Notes: generated from the sequence alone by a model not told the origin. Positions 11,501 through 23,795 are shown, counted from the stretch's first letter. The stretch is 60,064 bases of DNA from Pisolithus tinctorius (GCA_024663395.1 JANFAH010000140.1:1-60064), one strand, 5' to 3'. Made by a program: numbers and translations.

Positions 11501-12164
11501 AGATTTGGTCCGCATTATTACACGGAAGTTTCGCCGTTCTGTGCACGGTGCACATTCAATGATACGCTTCAAGGATTGGTGTACAGGCTTCCGGATCCCT
11601 TACGAAGTACATACTTGGCGCCCTTGCAGTCCGACGGAACAACGGAATGGATTGACTACCCCCTCATCTAGACACCGGATAATATCCTTTTGTGTTATTC
11701 ACTAAGTATGTACCAGTCACCTTTTTTCAATGCAGACGTCGCATGATTTCTACACTTCGTTAATCGACATCTTACACTGCTTTCTCTGAAATTTTCAATT
11801 ATTGGTAATATGTACGTCGGAAAGACTTGTCTCTACACTGACAAGTAGTGGACTCTCTTTAACGTCACTGTAAACCTCCATATGAGTCCCCTTAGCAAGT
11901 AAGGGACACATGACTTATGGCAGGAGTAGTAATAGCTGACCCATATCACGCACGCCTCTGTGTTATTGCGTGCTCAGTGGTCACAATAACCAAGAGAATA
12001 AGGTGAGCCAATGCCTACATTGGACGCGATGTGTTGATGGGCGAAGGGTGAAATTTGAAACTTGGTTTATGAGTGAGTATTACTCCCCGCCTTACCTGAC
12101 TGAGACACTTGGTTCCCCCAGATCGTTTGTCATACCCTACCTAACAGGACACCGGGTGATCACG
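8583..12164. other. Gene-poor stretch with unassigned coding-like fragments
   Basis: No gene could be assembled. Several short segments read like protein but do not join clearly: minus strand near 9400 (THKWLTIREVQKLNG, ending at a GTACGT donor), minus strand 10860-10620 (AGSVASVENRLRS before GTAAGT), minus near 10580 (MSQVEATSNVRDVPFLEESW), plus 9961-10180 (ending PYMKLLDFSVGRLHLLT), and plus 11270-11450 (DGYWYLRNPTRLFFEVNDRY). They may be exons of undetected genes or remnants. None matches a family I know. Confidence 0.4.
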
Positions 12165-13080
12165 CTACTCCGGCGCTGTAGTCTTTGATGTAGGCGCCGA
12201 AACGAGATCATTGTATGCATTATCTACACCTTTACTTCCCAAGCTGTTTTCCACAATAGGCTGCTCCTTCGCTATATCTTTCTCGTCATTCACATGTACT
12301 GCCAGTTCCTTACCCGCTCTACGAATGAAAATATCTTCAATGGCGTCTGCAGGCACAACAAGCATCAGAGACGGAGGTCGGCGCCCATCTCTACCGTCAT
12401 TTTCCCCCGAATATGGCTATCGAAGGACATGCGACCCACCGAATGTCAAAAACGATCCTACAACTGAACCTAAGTACCCAGTTATCCGCGTCCGATGGCC
12501 ACTTAGTGATCCATGCCTTCCGGCGTTTCCCCGTCGACCATAAGGTGAAACCGATGGTGCAAAAAGGGTGCTCTTGGCCCACGTTTTGTTTTCTTACTGG
12601 AGGTTGACTGCAGGCAGTTGACATCAACGTCATATGTGGAACCCGCGGATGAAAATGCTTTCTCAAGGTATTCACGATCATACACTCACAATCTAGCAGC
12701 AGATGAGGAGAAAAGCACAGAAAATGAATATATCAAGTGTTTATCACATAGCTCGAGAGCCGGTATAAAAGTTACTCTGGCCATGTAGGAAGATCGTCCT
12801 CTTGTCTGGGCTTGCATTGATATCGCATGTGTCTGCGAGTCGAATGCAAACGATGAAAATGCCCAGACAGATAAGGCGAAACATTAGCAAAGGTATCGCA
12901 TGCAATAGGTGATATAAGTGACTTACGTGTGGCGAGAACGAAGTCAGCTATGATGAATGGGCCTGGTCGACATTAGAAGTGTGGTATACCTGTCAGATAA
13001 ACCTACCCTTACCGTTCCCGCATTGTATGGCCGTCCGTTGATGAAGTAGGTATTGGCGATCGCTTGTTGTCCGCTCAGCA
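12165..13080 (-). pseudogene. Unresolved, probably damaged multi-exon gene
   Basis: Several consecutive minus-strand blocks look coding. From 5' to 3' they are: LSGQQAIANTYFINGRPYNA near 13078-13020; SPYLSGHFHRLHSTRRHMRY with KPRQEDDLPTWPE near 12880-12775; YDREYLEKAFSSAGSTYDVD with APFLHHRFHLMVDGETPEGM, 12685-12506; and a C-terminal block VVGSFLTFGGSHVLR then stop, continuing PADAIEDIFIRRAGKELAVH and ending SAPTSKTTAPE at TAG (12165-12167). The last block carries an in-frame TAG near 12419. The frame changes near 12500 have only weak splice sites. I do not recognise the family. It may be a pseudogene, or a real gene whose splicing I failed to resolve. Confidence 0.35.
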
Positions 13081-13949
13081 CCAATCACACTTGAAGATCT
13101 AGCCCCGTACGCGAGCGGGCGTGATAGGAGGGCTAAAAGTACCCAGTGTTCAGACATAAAAGAAAGGAGGGTGGGGATTTAGGGATTTGTGGATTTGGGA
13201 TATACATAAAGCTGAATCAGCATCAAGTTGCTTGCTTCTGTCTCCAATGAATAGATGTCGAGGCAGGGATCAAAGTCAGTGACGTTGTCCAAAGCCCTAG
13301 TGCCCGGATGCGCACAGGGTAGGGGTTCCGTCTCTTTCAAGCTGTACCACCTTGCTCGCTGAAGGTATTCATGGCATGTTAGAGGGGACTAAGGTCACTC
13401 CCAATGAGCAATACGGTTGACGAGGGACCAGCAACAGCATGTCGGGAGAATCAGATACGGCCCGGAGATGCTTCTCAGAGCTTGCAAAGTACTTACACAA
13501 AACCTGATTTCAGGACATTAGCAGGGGTGGCGCTGATCGCCTTTTCGAGTGTTATACAGTTCTATCACGGCTCGTCTCACGGAGCTCACACGCTGGAAGC
13601 TGCTAATCACATTATCGCTCCAGTAGTCCGCGCCACCGAGCACCTTCATACTCCAAGGATCCCAGGGTTCTGCAGGATGGCTAGCACCGGAAAGACGAAG
13701 CAGTAATGTTAAGCAGGCATATGAAGTAGGAAGGGGCGCGTAAATGTGTTTTAGCCTTGAGTTGCTTGCTCCAACCCCATGTCACGTGTTATTCAAGCCC
13801 TTCGTTTGCTCGTCGCCAGACGCATAGCCGCTCACCCTTTGAAGAATCATCTGTAGTCTTGGACCCCTTGGCAGTACGTGTGATAACCTACGCCTATGAT
13901 TGTTGATCTAGCACTAACTGTGTGAGCTTATGGTTTGCCTCTTAGGAAG
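13081..13949. other. Upstream region of the HET gene
   Basis: No gene recognised. A plus-strand open frame at 13404-13706 has no recognisable motif. GTCACGTG, an E-box of the Cbf1 type, lies at 13781-13788, about 160 bp before the HET start, and a TTAG-rich stretch directly precedes the start codon. Confidence 0.4.
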
Positions 13950-16035
13950 ATGCGGTTGTTGGATGTAAGAGCGGTCCTCCATCGCGAAGAGAATATTCAG
14001 CAAGCTGGATCCAAGACCAAGGTTTTGGAGGAACTAGATGACAAGACTACGGAATATGCGATACTGTCGCACCGCTGGGGAAAAGAGGTTGATTACGATG
14101 AGATGACTGGACTCATGAAGATGGACGAACAAGACAGGAACGAGGTCAGGCAACGCGACGGTTACCGGAAGATCATCAAGAGTTGCGAACAGTCCATGAC
14201 GGACGGCTACACATGGTTGTGGATCGACACATGTTGCATTGACAAACGAAGCAGTGTGGCACTCTCGGAGGCAATTGGGACTATGCATCAATGGTACCGC
14301 AGCTCGCAGCTGTGCTATGTATACCTCAACGATGTCGACGAATTAGCCTTTCCTACTGAACCGGACTTCAACAGGTTTGGGAGATCCAACAGTTGGCCGG
14401 AGTGGTTCTCGCGAGGCTGGACACTCCAGGAACTCATCGCTCCTACTGAAGTCGAATTCTTTAACAAGGACTGGGTGTCTATCAGCACTAAACGGGACCT
14501 GACATACACGATATCGAGGATTACGGGAATTTCATCCTCTATTTTGTGGTGGGGTCTGCCACGGTCAGGACCCGAACCCAACGTCGCTCAAATTCTGTCT
14601 TGGGCTGCTGACCGCAAAACAACGCGAGTGGAGGACCGAGCGTATTCACTGTTGGGGTTATTTGACGTGAATATGCCGATGCTGTATGGGGAAGGCTCGA
14701 AAGCATTTCGGCGGTTGCAGTTCGAAATCATCCGGGCATCCAGCAATCATACTATATTTGCATGGAATCCAAAGGGATGCCTTGTGAGTGGCGGCGGTGT
14801 CCTTGCAGATGACCCGAGCTGCTTTCGGGGCTGTCATGACATGAAAGAACTGGGACGCGAAGAGTTCGTCGATGAACTAGGGGCATATTTGCTCCAGAAT
14901 TTGATTGACGTGGATGCAGACCCGCGGAATATTCGATCGTTGCTTTACAGTGTGGACCCTCCACCTTCCAGATTTAATATCACCGATCTGGGCATCCAGG
15001 TGTCGTTGCCTGTCCTGTCCGATGGCGACGACCATTGTTTCAAGGCTATACTGCCATGTCTTGACAGTTATGGAAACCTGGTCACCATTGACCTCTGCTA
15101 CAATCGACTTTGCTTTTCCAGGCGGCGGCCCTCTACATCGATTATGAACACAATCTCATTTTGCAAGTCACCTTGTCTTGATTGCTTTCGAGACGGTGAG
15201 AAGATCTGTCACACTCTCAGGCTCAATGATAAGTGTGCCTTGTGGCATGGTTTCGCCCGTTGTGGTGCTTTCCCGTACAACGTCGCAGGGGACGCATTCA
15301 CATTGTCACTAGGAAACACACTCGTCGTGCTAGTCTATGCCAATGACAACACCAAATCTCGCTTTGCAGTTGGATGTGGATGTTGCTTTGGTCGGGAATG
15401 GACACGTGTTGTTTGTGACGAATGCCCTGTAGACCAAGAGGCCTGGTCATCGTACCTTGACTTTGCTAAGCAGGTATATGATTTCCTATGGAGTGCACCT
15501 TTCCACAACTCCCTTTAATTCTCCGATGACATCGTTATTGAGGCCGCTCACCTTCCCCGATCCATTTGGGATGCAAGGATTGTTCGCGGCAACAACTATG
15601 GTGGCTACACCGACGTGATGATCAACATCGAGCAATGCCCCGGTTGTTGTACTGGGTCACGTCAATATACAGATATATTTGTCGGTACTTTCTCCCATGT
15701 ATGTGTTCGGATCTAACCATCTAAACCATCATAGCTGCCTTTGCTTGAATTGGAATTGGATGGGGAATCTACACAACTATATGAGTGGGCCGATGAAGAG
15801 ATTGCAGTAAGTCGTAATGTATCTCTTTGGCCTATGGCAAGTCTCACACAAACAGCTGGGCGACTATGGCAACTACGGCGACTCCAGATTGAGCCTTTTC
15901 AAACACCATGGAAACATATTCGAAGATATACAAGAACTTGGTATCAATCCCAGGGATTTAGTTTATCACCCAGTCATCTCTCACGTATCCAGCCGGACCT
16001 TACGTGCACACCAAACCGTGAACAGTCCAGTTTGA
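13950..16035 (+). CDS. HET-domain (heterokaryon incompatibility) protein
   Basis: Member of the fungal HET-domain family, linked to allorecognition and regulated cell death. The start is the ATG at 13950 (MRLLDVRAVLH). Family blocks in order: TEYAILSHRWGKEVDYDEM, GYTWLWIDTCCIDKRSSVAL, SQLCYVYLNDV, WFSRGWTLQELIAPTEVEFF and TRVEDRAYSLLGLFDVNMPM followed by LYGEGSKAFRRLQFEI, all typical of the intact domain (residues about 30-260). The first open frame stops at 15518. The reading continues in the same frame after that TAA, and a 69-nt intron (15474-15542, GTATATG...TTGAG) removes the stop. Three further exons (15543-15698, 15735-15806, 15856-16035) add a C-terminus with RSIWDARIVRGNNYGGYTD and SLFKHHGNIFEDIQELG. 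Intron 15699-15734 is only 36 nt. No NACHT or repeat domain is fused. The 3' exons are less certain than the domain. Confidence 0.85.
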
Positions 16036-17653
16036 GATTAGTTACATGTTTTAATGGATCAGACCATTCCCCAGCTGCAAGGAGTTTCGTCAACTGAGGG
16101 TAGAAGCATTGCGTCAGTGGTGGTGGTGGTACAGGAACTGGAAATTTGCCAATTCTGTCGAGAGGGAGTAACAGGAAAAGTTATTCATAGTACATGCGTG
16201 GCACCAATTGCGGCCACCAGTGGTGTGAACGGCAGAACCCTTGACCCCGGTGGTCTCTGGTGTGGTGGCTGGCACGGTGGCATGGAGAGCAACATGGGAA
16301 TCAGTAGACATGGAACCTACACAACTTACGAAGATTGGTGAGCGAGTAAAGAAGGGAGTGGTACTTGCCCGGGGAACTCCTAGGAGAATCACAACAACTA
16401 CCCCTCTCAGCAGCTGCCAATCATTCCACGACGACGATGGATAAATCTCGCCCAGAACACAAGAACTTCATGTTGCCAATGAATCATGAGATTTGACTGC
16501 GTTGACGAAACACTCTGCCGTGTTCCTAATGACACAGCGCTGCGTCAACAGACTCGTATCGAGATTCGAGCAGCACCCAGTGGGACAACGCACTGTTATG
16601 CCGACAACTCTAAGCGACATACCGTTGCCTATCTCGGTTGTTTGTCACTATGTTTGGCCCCTGGGTACAAATATATGTAGCTCGACTTCGTATACCTCCA
16701 TGCAATGTATGCATGTACCATGCTGCATCCCTTTTCTTCTCGCTTTCTTCGTGTACTCAGAGATGCGTTATGGGAGAATGAGCACCATCTTAAGGTAGGA
16801 GGCGTTGTCATCGTGCACCACGCCACCTGCCTTAAGATGGTGCTCGTTATCGTCATCAGGTGAAATGATAAGACCCTCTTGGACAAGATATGATTCTTGC
16901 AACACTTGAAGCTGTTGACACACGTCAGACGATGACCTGCGAGATTGAGGTATGTATATCGAGCAACAGCCTCGAGCGAGATGTATTTAAAACTCAATAT
17001 GTATGTACAGAGATGCACGAGTGTAAGTGAACAAACCCATCAGTGGGATTCAGCTGCAGAAACTCTACAATCAAACTCCGTCATTCCGAGAAATACACCT
17101 GAAATTCAACAGATTGGAATGGGATAGTATGGCATTTCGTGTGTCATTGACCGAAATAAATAAATAAATCTTCTGACTGCCTACCTACGAATTCACCCAA
17201 GTGGGTGGGGTGAAAGAGATACGATAAAGAAAAAAAGGAGGATCAGGATGAGGTCGGAGAGCATCGAACGAAGTCAAGTAGAGTTGTGGAGAGGTGTGAG
17301 CGTGAGATGAAATGGATGCGAGAGTAGATAGAAGATGGGGGGGGATAAGACGATCAATTATATATGGGCGGGCCATCATAATGTGTCGTAACAATCATCA
17401 TAGATAGCAGTGCGTGGCGGATAGTAAGTGGAGATAGGGAGGGGAGGGGGTTTCAACAGATGTCTAGACCGGGCGTGGAGGGGAGGAGGGGGGGACCGCA
17501 GAAGGGGGGGAAAGGAAAGCATGGAACATAGTGGATATAAACTACGAAAAAAGGGTACCATAGAAAAAAAATGGGTATGCCGGTGATCGACAACAAAGCG
17601 AAGAAAACAAGCGACGAACCAATCGAAAACGCGCCACCGAGACACCCAAGCCT
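16036..17653. other. Intergenic region between HET gene and hypothetical gene
   Basis: No gene recognised. Contents noted: a short (GTG)n run near 16118, the foldback at 16780-16845, an (AAAT)n run near 17155-17168, and a G-rich tract at 17431-17510 within the probable 3' UTR of the next minus-strand gene. Confidence 0.5.
16780..16845. repeat. 30-bp foldback (hairpin)
   Basis: The left arm 16780-16809 begins GAGCACCATCTTAAGG and the right arm 16816-16845 is its reverse complement with 26 of 30 positions matching. One of the four differences would be a G-U pair in RNA. The loop is 6 nt. No target-site duplication is visible around it. It could be a small-RNA precursor, a folded-back element end, or part of a transcription-termination region. 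Confidence 0.8.
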
Positions 17654-20016
17654 TCAAGGCCGCATCCTCCATCCGCCGCCCTCGCCTCGTTTTCGATCTC
17701 TGCCTATACCTCCAAATGCTTCGCGGACAACTAACCAGAGCGCCGTAGACGAAATCGTATCCTTAATCTCCTCTGCAGTGAGCACCAACCCGCCGTAACC
17801 ACTCCCACCTGTCGCACCAGACGTAGCAGGGGTCTCTGCCGTCGTCCGAGAGACGCCATGTGCCGTGACGATACGCTTCCTCACGGCCATCTGCTCAACT
17901 TCTATATCGGGGAGGGGGAATGGCACTTTAAGCAGGCCGACGACTTTAGGATGGTGGGGTGTCGGCGAGAGCGTGGCGACTTTGAGACAGACGGATTGGG
18001 GTTGCGAGTGATGGTTTTCAGCGGTAACACTAGGATGGCGAAGAGATGACGAGGGTGATGAATGAGACCATACGCGCCGGATTGTGAGTGTACATATCCA
18101 AGGCGTCTCAGAGTCTTCGGGGTCGCTATCATCGCCAGAGTCCTCGTCGGTCCCCGGCGAACGTCGATGTTGCTGTTGTGATCGGGCGTTGTGGGGCGCA
18201 ATGCTGCTCTCGTCTGTGACTGTGTCTGAATTGCTATGCTGGGAAACAATGGAGAGGCGTTGATCCTCTAATCCCACAGCAGCATCGACGGCAGCTCGAC
18301 GGATAGATCCAACTGGAGAGGGTGTCGACAGTAGTGGTTTGCTGGGCCGCCGACCAACCGTAGCCGTCTGTTGTTTGTTGTTCTGGCCAGTCTCGTTATG
18401 GCTCTCGCCCATCTGCCGCTTTCCTCTCACTCTGTCCTTCTCCCGCTGTTTCTTCTTCCCCCTTTCCCACTCAAAGCGAACCTCAACACTGCCACTACCA
18501 TCTGGGCCCATACCGGCGTTCATGTTCCCAGCACTTCCACCCGTGCGTCCATTGATATTCAGTTTCCCCATCATGCCGTTCAAGAGGCCCGTTTCTGTAC
18601 CCTTGAGCCACTTGCGGATCACCCATACATACTTCGTCGGACGTCCAGGAGGGGGTTGGACCGAAGGGTATAGAGCCGCCTGCACACCAAGCACAGGGGA
18701 ACAGTACACTGTCGAGGTGAATGGAGTCGTACCGGTCATGGGGGTAGGTGATAAACTACCATCTCCAAACCCAAGCTGAGCGTATGGAGCAGACTCGGGT
18801 ACGCCTGAATGCGAAGGATCGCGCAGAGGCAAGGGTCCTCCACGCGCCACGTTGTGACTGGTTATGCGTGGAGGCGCAGATGGGGGTGCTTGGGGATCCG
18901 TGCCTGAGGTGGGGACTGCGACTGATAAGGTCCGCGACGGATCTTTCTTCTTGAACATACTTGTGAAGAGTTTTTTCCGGCGGGGGCCTGACTGCGGCAC
19001 ATCACCTGCGGAAAGTGGAGAGTTGTCTGTGGGCGGAAGCGTGACATTGATGGCCGGCGGCGGCCGATGGTAGGGGTCCCTGTCCAGTGCAGAAACAGTA
19101 GAGTAACTCGTCGATGGGCGGTCTTTAGATGCGGGATATGTGCGTGGACTAAGGCGTGGAGATACTGCGCCAAATTCGCGCTGCGGGTCATCGATGGAGG
19201 TGCGTGCGATGTTGGTGGTAGTCTGTTCCGGTGGCATCGTTCGCGGCAGTGGTGCAGACCCCCATACTTCAATTGGTTCCAGGATGGCAAGCCCAACGAT
19301 TTCGAGACCGCGCTTAATGAATTTGGCTACTTTCGCGTCCGTACCAGCGTCGACTATGGTGTTTGTCATGACGTGGTGGGCCTGGAGGTTGTAGAGAGGG
19401 ATGATCGTGCGTCTTCCTGAAGACGTCGTGGAAGTGGATGCAAACGAAGATACGGAAGTTGCGGAGGTGTATCCAGAGTAGTCAGACCTATCAGATGATG
19501 TTCGAGCCAAGTCGGAAGAGTCTGTGGTGCCATTCTGATGCGAAGAGTCAAGTGCTTGTACTGTTGAAGAGGAGCTAGCGACACGGGATTGTGGGGGGAC
19601 GAGTTGGACCTGTAGATTGAGCGGATGGATTGATTTGGAAGGGGGAGGTCGTACGACGATGAACGTCTGACAAAGGCGGGTTCAGGTGAGCGTTGAGAGG
19701 AAGAGAGCAAGCAACACACCTCGTTTGGTGGCCTGTCTTTCTTGCTCTTTTTCCTCGGATTGGGGGCGTCTGCAGTGGGTGTCATGGTGCCATTCTTGTC
19801 ATCTGGCAAGCCAATGGTGCTGGTCGTTGGCGGTGGAGTATCTGGTATGGGTGAGCGTAGCTGATCCTGTTGGTTATTATTATAACTACTCGGCTGAAGG
19901 ATGGAAGGCAAGAACGATGCCAGCGACAGCGACGAGAGCATCATCCCTTGCAGGCGGGTTGTCGAGTCTGACGCTGCCAAGCCGAGTTGTATATGTTTCG
20001 TGATTATGTCACTCAT
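17654..20016 (-). CDS. Conserved-looking low-complexity protein of unknown function
   Basis: Two exons, 20016-19720 and 19666-17654, joined over a 53-nt intron (GTGTGT...TGTCAG), give about 770 residues. The N-terminus is MSDIITKHIQLGLAASDSTT with a short hydrophobic stretch (LSSLSLASFLPSILQP), then a Pro/Thr/Ser-rich part. The splice restores RPPNE-TFIVVRPPPSKSIHP and LNLQVQLVPPQSRVASSSS. The middle contains TIIPLYNLQAHHVMTNTIVD, DAKVAKFIKRGLEIVGLAIL and KYVWVIRKWLKGTETGLLNG. The C-terminal part has PWICTLTIRRVW and HPKVVGLLKVPFPLPDIEVE, ending GGGWRMRP. The ordered blocks between disordered linkers suggest a conserved fungal protein, but I cannot name the family. Base composition and splice sites look normal. 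Confidence 0.8.
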
Positions 20017-22167
20017 CGCTTAACTCCAACTGCCTTATATGGAAACACCTCGGTCAACTCCGATAGGTCCTCCGATGGAATGTCTCCGTCGGCACACCCA
20101 TATATGGTAATCACCTGCGGGGTCGTACGATCAAGGGAAATCATTTGAGTTGCCGGCTCGTTCTCGCGTTATCAGATTTCTGATTGCCCGAGCCACTCGG
20201 CGCTGCGCACAATGGCGCGCGCACATGACACCGTCGTAGCCGCCCTCACAGCCTTTCATGAACTAGTACCCGTCTTGTGCGTCTTGGCACCAGGAAAGTA
20301 GACCTCCGGGCACACCGTTGTGCCTTAACGAATTAAAAATCTAGAATCTATTTAAGATAAGGGATGCCGATGCAATGACGCACGCCCGAATGGATAAGAG
20401 CTCCGATGGAATCATCGTTTCTCCACACCGTCATCATATGACGGAGCTACCAGGTACGGTGTCCAGACATAATCGCAGCACGCCACCTAATCTTGACAGG
20501 GGGAAGGCCAGATTCGAGTCGTTTACCCTAACCCTCCGGCAGCGTCTCGACACTTTTGAGATTGGCAAGTACCAGTTCATGTTCGTACACCAGGTCTCCG
20601 CCGAACGCATCCGTTATCCACGGCGCTGTGGTCTGATCGGATCAGCCCTGGAATGAAACAGACACGATTATATCCGCCAAATCATGATCTTACCTGCCTC
20701 TTACTTCATGTTCCATATCGTACCACATCTCGATGGAATTATTCATGCCATCCCATACACGCGCAGAAGGGGAACCCTCCCTTCTGGCGCTTCGCATCAC
20801 CAGTGCTTACGCCGAGCTCGTTACTAAGACATCTTTCTTACTCATCTTCCTTCATCCCTCTCTTCCCTGAACACGTCATTGGCTGCTTATTGGGCTGTCG
20901 ACACCCCCTCTGAGTAGCCTGGCAGATATAGCTCGCCTTCCGGTGGGTACCTAGATACGCTGTGGCGGTACCGCAAGGATTCCACGTAGTAATCGGCCGG
21001 CATGCAAGCTGTGCTGATCAGCCACTAGGAGGCACCAGTATATGGGAAACTCGACACCAGCTCCTTCATTAGTTACGTACCTTCTCTGTTTAGCAGACTC
21101 GGCAACCTAGCTGAGACGCAGGCAATGAGATACGGACGTGCATGTCTCGGATACTGTGGATTGCATATGATCAAATGTTTGAGTCAGCATGGGTCTGAAG
21201 GTAGGTAAGCAAGACTGATAATGCAACAAAGGCTCTACGGGTACAGACCTGACGCCCGGGGCCTATCTTAGAAGTGAGAAGAGAAGTTAAAACCCGTCGG
21301 TCGCCGCGCTCGACAATTAATCCCAATGATTCCATCGGGCGCACGGTGATTAACAATGCCCAAAAAGGAACTTTGCGCTGAGGATTGCACATGGTGTGAT
21401 TAATTGTCTTCCCGGCAGCTACGACCGAGTACTGTATGGGTGACACGAGAATGCCACAGCTTGCGATGATTCAAAGGTGAGTTACACCAGTGGCGTTGAC
21501 AAGCAGCCGGTATTGAAGGCGTGTAATTTACCAGCGTTGCAATCCGTGCCATAGACCGAAGTGTAGTGTACCTTCCAGGAACATGCTGCGTCCGTCCGTT
21601 TCTCCTCCTCATCTGGCGGGGGCTGATATTCGTTGTCCCTAGAGGAAGGGAATAATCCCGGAATAGTCGGGCGTGCGTTGCGACGGGAAATCCGTCCGAA
21701 CTGATGTCTCAAGTGTTTTATCATCCACATCAGCTACTAGCTGAACTCCGTTGCTGCCGGACTGTCATCTTACCTGGGAGGGCCCAACGTTGCGCCGGTG
21801 CAGACGTAGACAACCAGAGCGGGAGAGAAAAGTAGAAAGCGACGGAAAAAAAACACATTCCGACACTTGCCGGCCAAGCCTAAATTTATTCCACGTTCAT
21901 AAGACCCGCCAACGGCGCAGTGATCTACCTCAGCATTCGTTTTATGTCCGGTTAGTAGCCATAAGTACATCTGGCAAAAGTTGTGTCTACGGTTACAGAG
22001 ACGGTAGTGTAGCTAGTTGGAGTAATAGCAGTATACAAGCAAAGCAACAAAGCAGGTCAATATATCCTATGCTATGAGGGCGGCCGTCAAAAACTGCCGA
22101 GCGGTGAATCGTGATAGTGGTTTGTCGGAAGGATGCAAACGCCGATAATGGCAGTGAGGCCCATCAG
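20017..22167. other. Gene-poor stretch, nothing assigned
   Basis: About 2.1 kb. Coding-like fragments occur on the minus strand near 20760-20690 (MNNSIEMWYDMEHEVRG before GTAAGA) and in a plus-strand frame at 20375-20656, but no gene could be assembled and no family motif was recognised. Confidence 0.4.
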
Positions 22168-23795
22168 TCATCGAATGGCACATTTGTAGGACATCCCTTC
22201 GTCATCTTTTCCTTTGCCTGCCGGCGCAGACCATACTTTAAACATCTTGATCGTCTCTTCCACGGGGCTCACGGTAAAGATAGAGCAACCGTCCGGTCCT
22301 ATACAGGCATGCCCGATCGGGGCACTGTGTGCGTTGACGGAAACAATTTTGTCACATGATGGGTATGCATGTACCGTCATCGAATTACTGAACGGTGTTC
22401 TAGGGGCCTGCTTTGCTGGTGGCTCCGCACGACGTATGACATGCCATGGCTCCCACGACAAGCCATGGGTACTTAATATCTCTTTACAGTGTGGAGACCA
22501 GTGCAAAGCCGTGACGTTCGTTTCCGTGGGGATGGTAAGAGGAGAATTGGACTTGTTGATATTCCACAACTGGATTTTCCCGTCTGGAAATAGCCCGCCA
22601 GTAGCCAGCAAGCCATTCTGCCATGGAGCCCACGAGATGGCCTGTGGGTCGCTTAGATATCGTAGTCAACCTCGGAAGACTCGACCCACCTTCACTGGAC
22701 CTTCATGCTTCATCAGAACCTTCCTGTCATTGGCTGTAACGTGACCCCCGGCTCGCATGTCCCAAACATGAACACTCCCAGATTGGTCTCCTGTCGCTAA
22801 ACACCGCCCATCTGGAGACCATTTGGTACCGATGACATGTCGCCTATGACCCTCAACTCGTTCAACCTGTCTTGGAGAACGGATGTCGAAAAGTGATACG
22901 CGCCCATCCTTCCTTCCAACGGCCAGCATGTTCCCGTTCCAATGAATGCCCCCTACTGGGGAATCGTCGTCGGACCAATCGGTAATTTGCATCTGGGTCA
23001 AACTGTCCCATGTTTGGACGATACCACACGTGGTACCCAGTGCCAAGATGTGTGGATTCGCTGTGCCACCCCAATCCACGCTGTGAACCATACCATCTGC
23101 GGCCGGCACCCCACACAAACGTACGATAACACGAGTGTCAAGGTTTTGGAAATACACGTTCAGCTTGAAAGCTACACCAATGCAGTTCGAATGCGACCAA
23201 GCCATAGGAGATGCAAACAAATTGAGCGATATTCCAGGCCCATCAAGTGCCATAATAAACTGTTTGCGGACCGCCAGGTTGGACTTGGCAGATATAGCAG
23301 ATGTAGTCCGTGGGGTGTTAAAAAGTTCTGACGCACACCTCCTGAGGATAGACCGAACCTTCGTCTGCGCTGGTGTTGCAGAGGTTTCGCCACAATTCAA
23401 AACACGATCGTCGACGAGACCAAATGACTTGGCGACGCGGTTCGTGCGGGGAGTGGTATTAAGTGGTAACGTTGTAGACCCCCGCACTGCAAGAAATCGG
23501 TCTGCCTGAATAATTTTGAGGGGTTGAGGAGCATTTCAAGGGCAATATACTGAGTGCCACTGACGTCAGTCTCCTCCACGGCCGCTTCTGAGGCAGGTGA
23601 GGCCCTGAGCTCTGTCGCCTCGAATTCGAAGTTTGGTATGGAAAAACGACGTTTTTTCTTGCTCGATTGGCTGATCGAGAGGGTAGCTCTCGACGGTGTC
23701 CGCTTCAGGAGTGGCGTCTGGCTACATGAGCGCTGAGGCGTCAAAGGATACAGATCCCTGGACAGGGTTAAGCGCGACAGTGCTAAGAAGAGCAC
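22168..23795 (-). CDS. Cdc20/Cdh1-type APC/C activator, divergent WD40 protein
   Basis: Predicted co-activator of the anaphase-promoting complex, which brings substrates to this ubiquitin ligase. Exons: 5' part to 23565, 23505-22690 and 22641-22168. The splices restore ETD-ADRFLAVRGST and EGPVK-AISWAPWQNGLLATG. WD40 blades follow the fizzy-family pattern: VHSVDWGGTANPHILALGTT, VGGIHWNGNMLAVGRKDGRV, RRHVIGTKWSPDGRCLATGD, VTALHWSPHCKEILSTHGLS and APIGHACIGPDGCSIFTVSP. The protein ends CAIR, so the last two residues are Ile-Arg, the IR tail that docks activators on the APC/C. DRFLAVR resembles the C-box (DR-F/Y-I-P-x-R) but lacks its Pro. The blades are less conserved than in housekeeping Cdc20, which could suit a meiotic (Ama1/Mfr1-like) form. 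The 5' end is unsure: no good ATG is in frame before SRDLYPLTPQ, so a first exon is probably missing. Confidence 0.78.

Noticed and set aside
13935..13949. Earlier HET start at 13935
   Set aside because: The codon there is TTG; the first true in-frame ATG is 13950 and begins the conserved MRLLDV.
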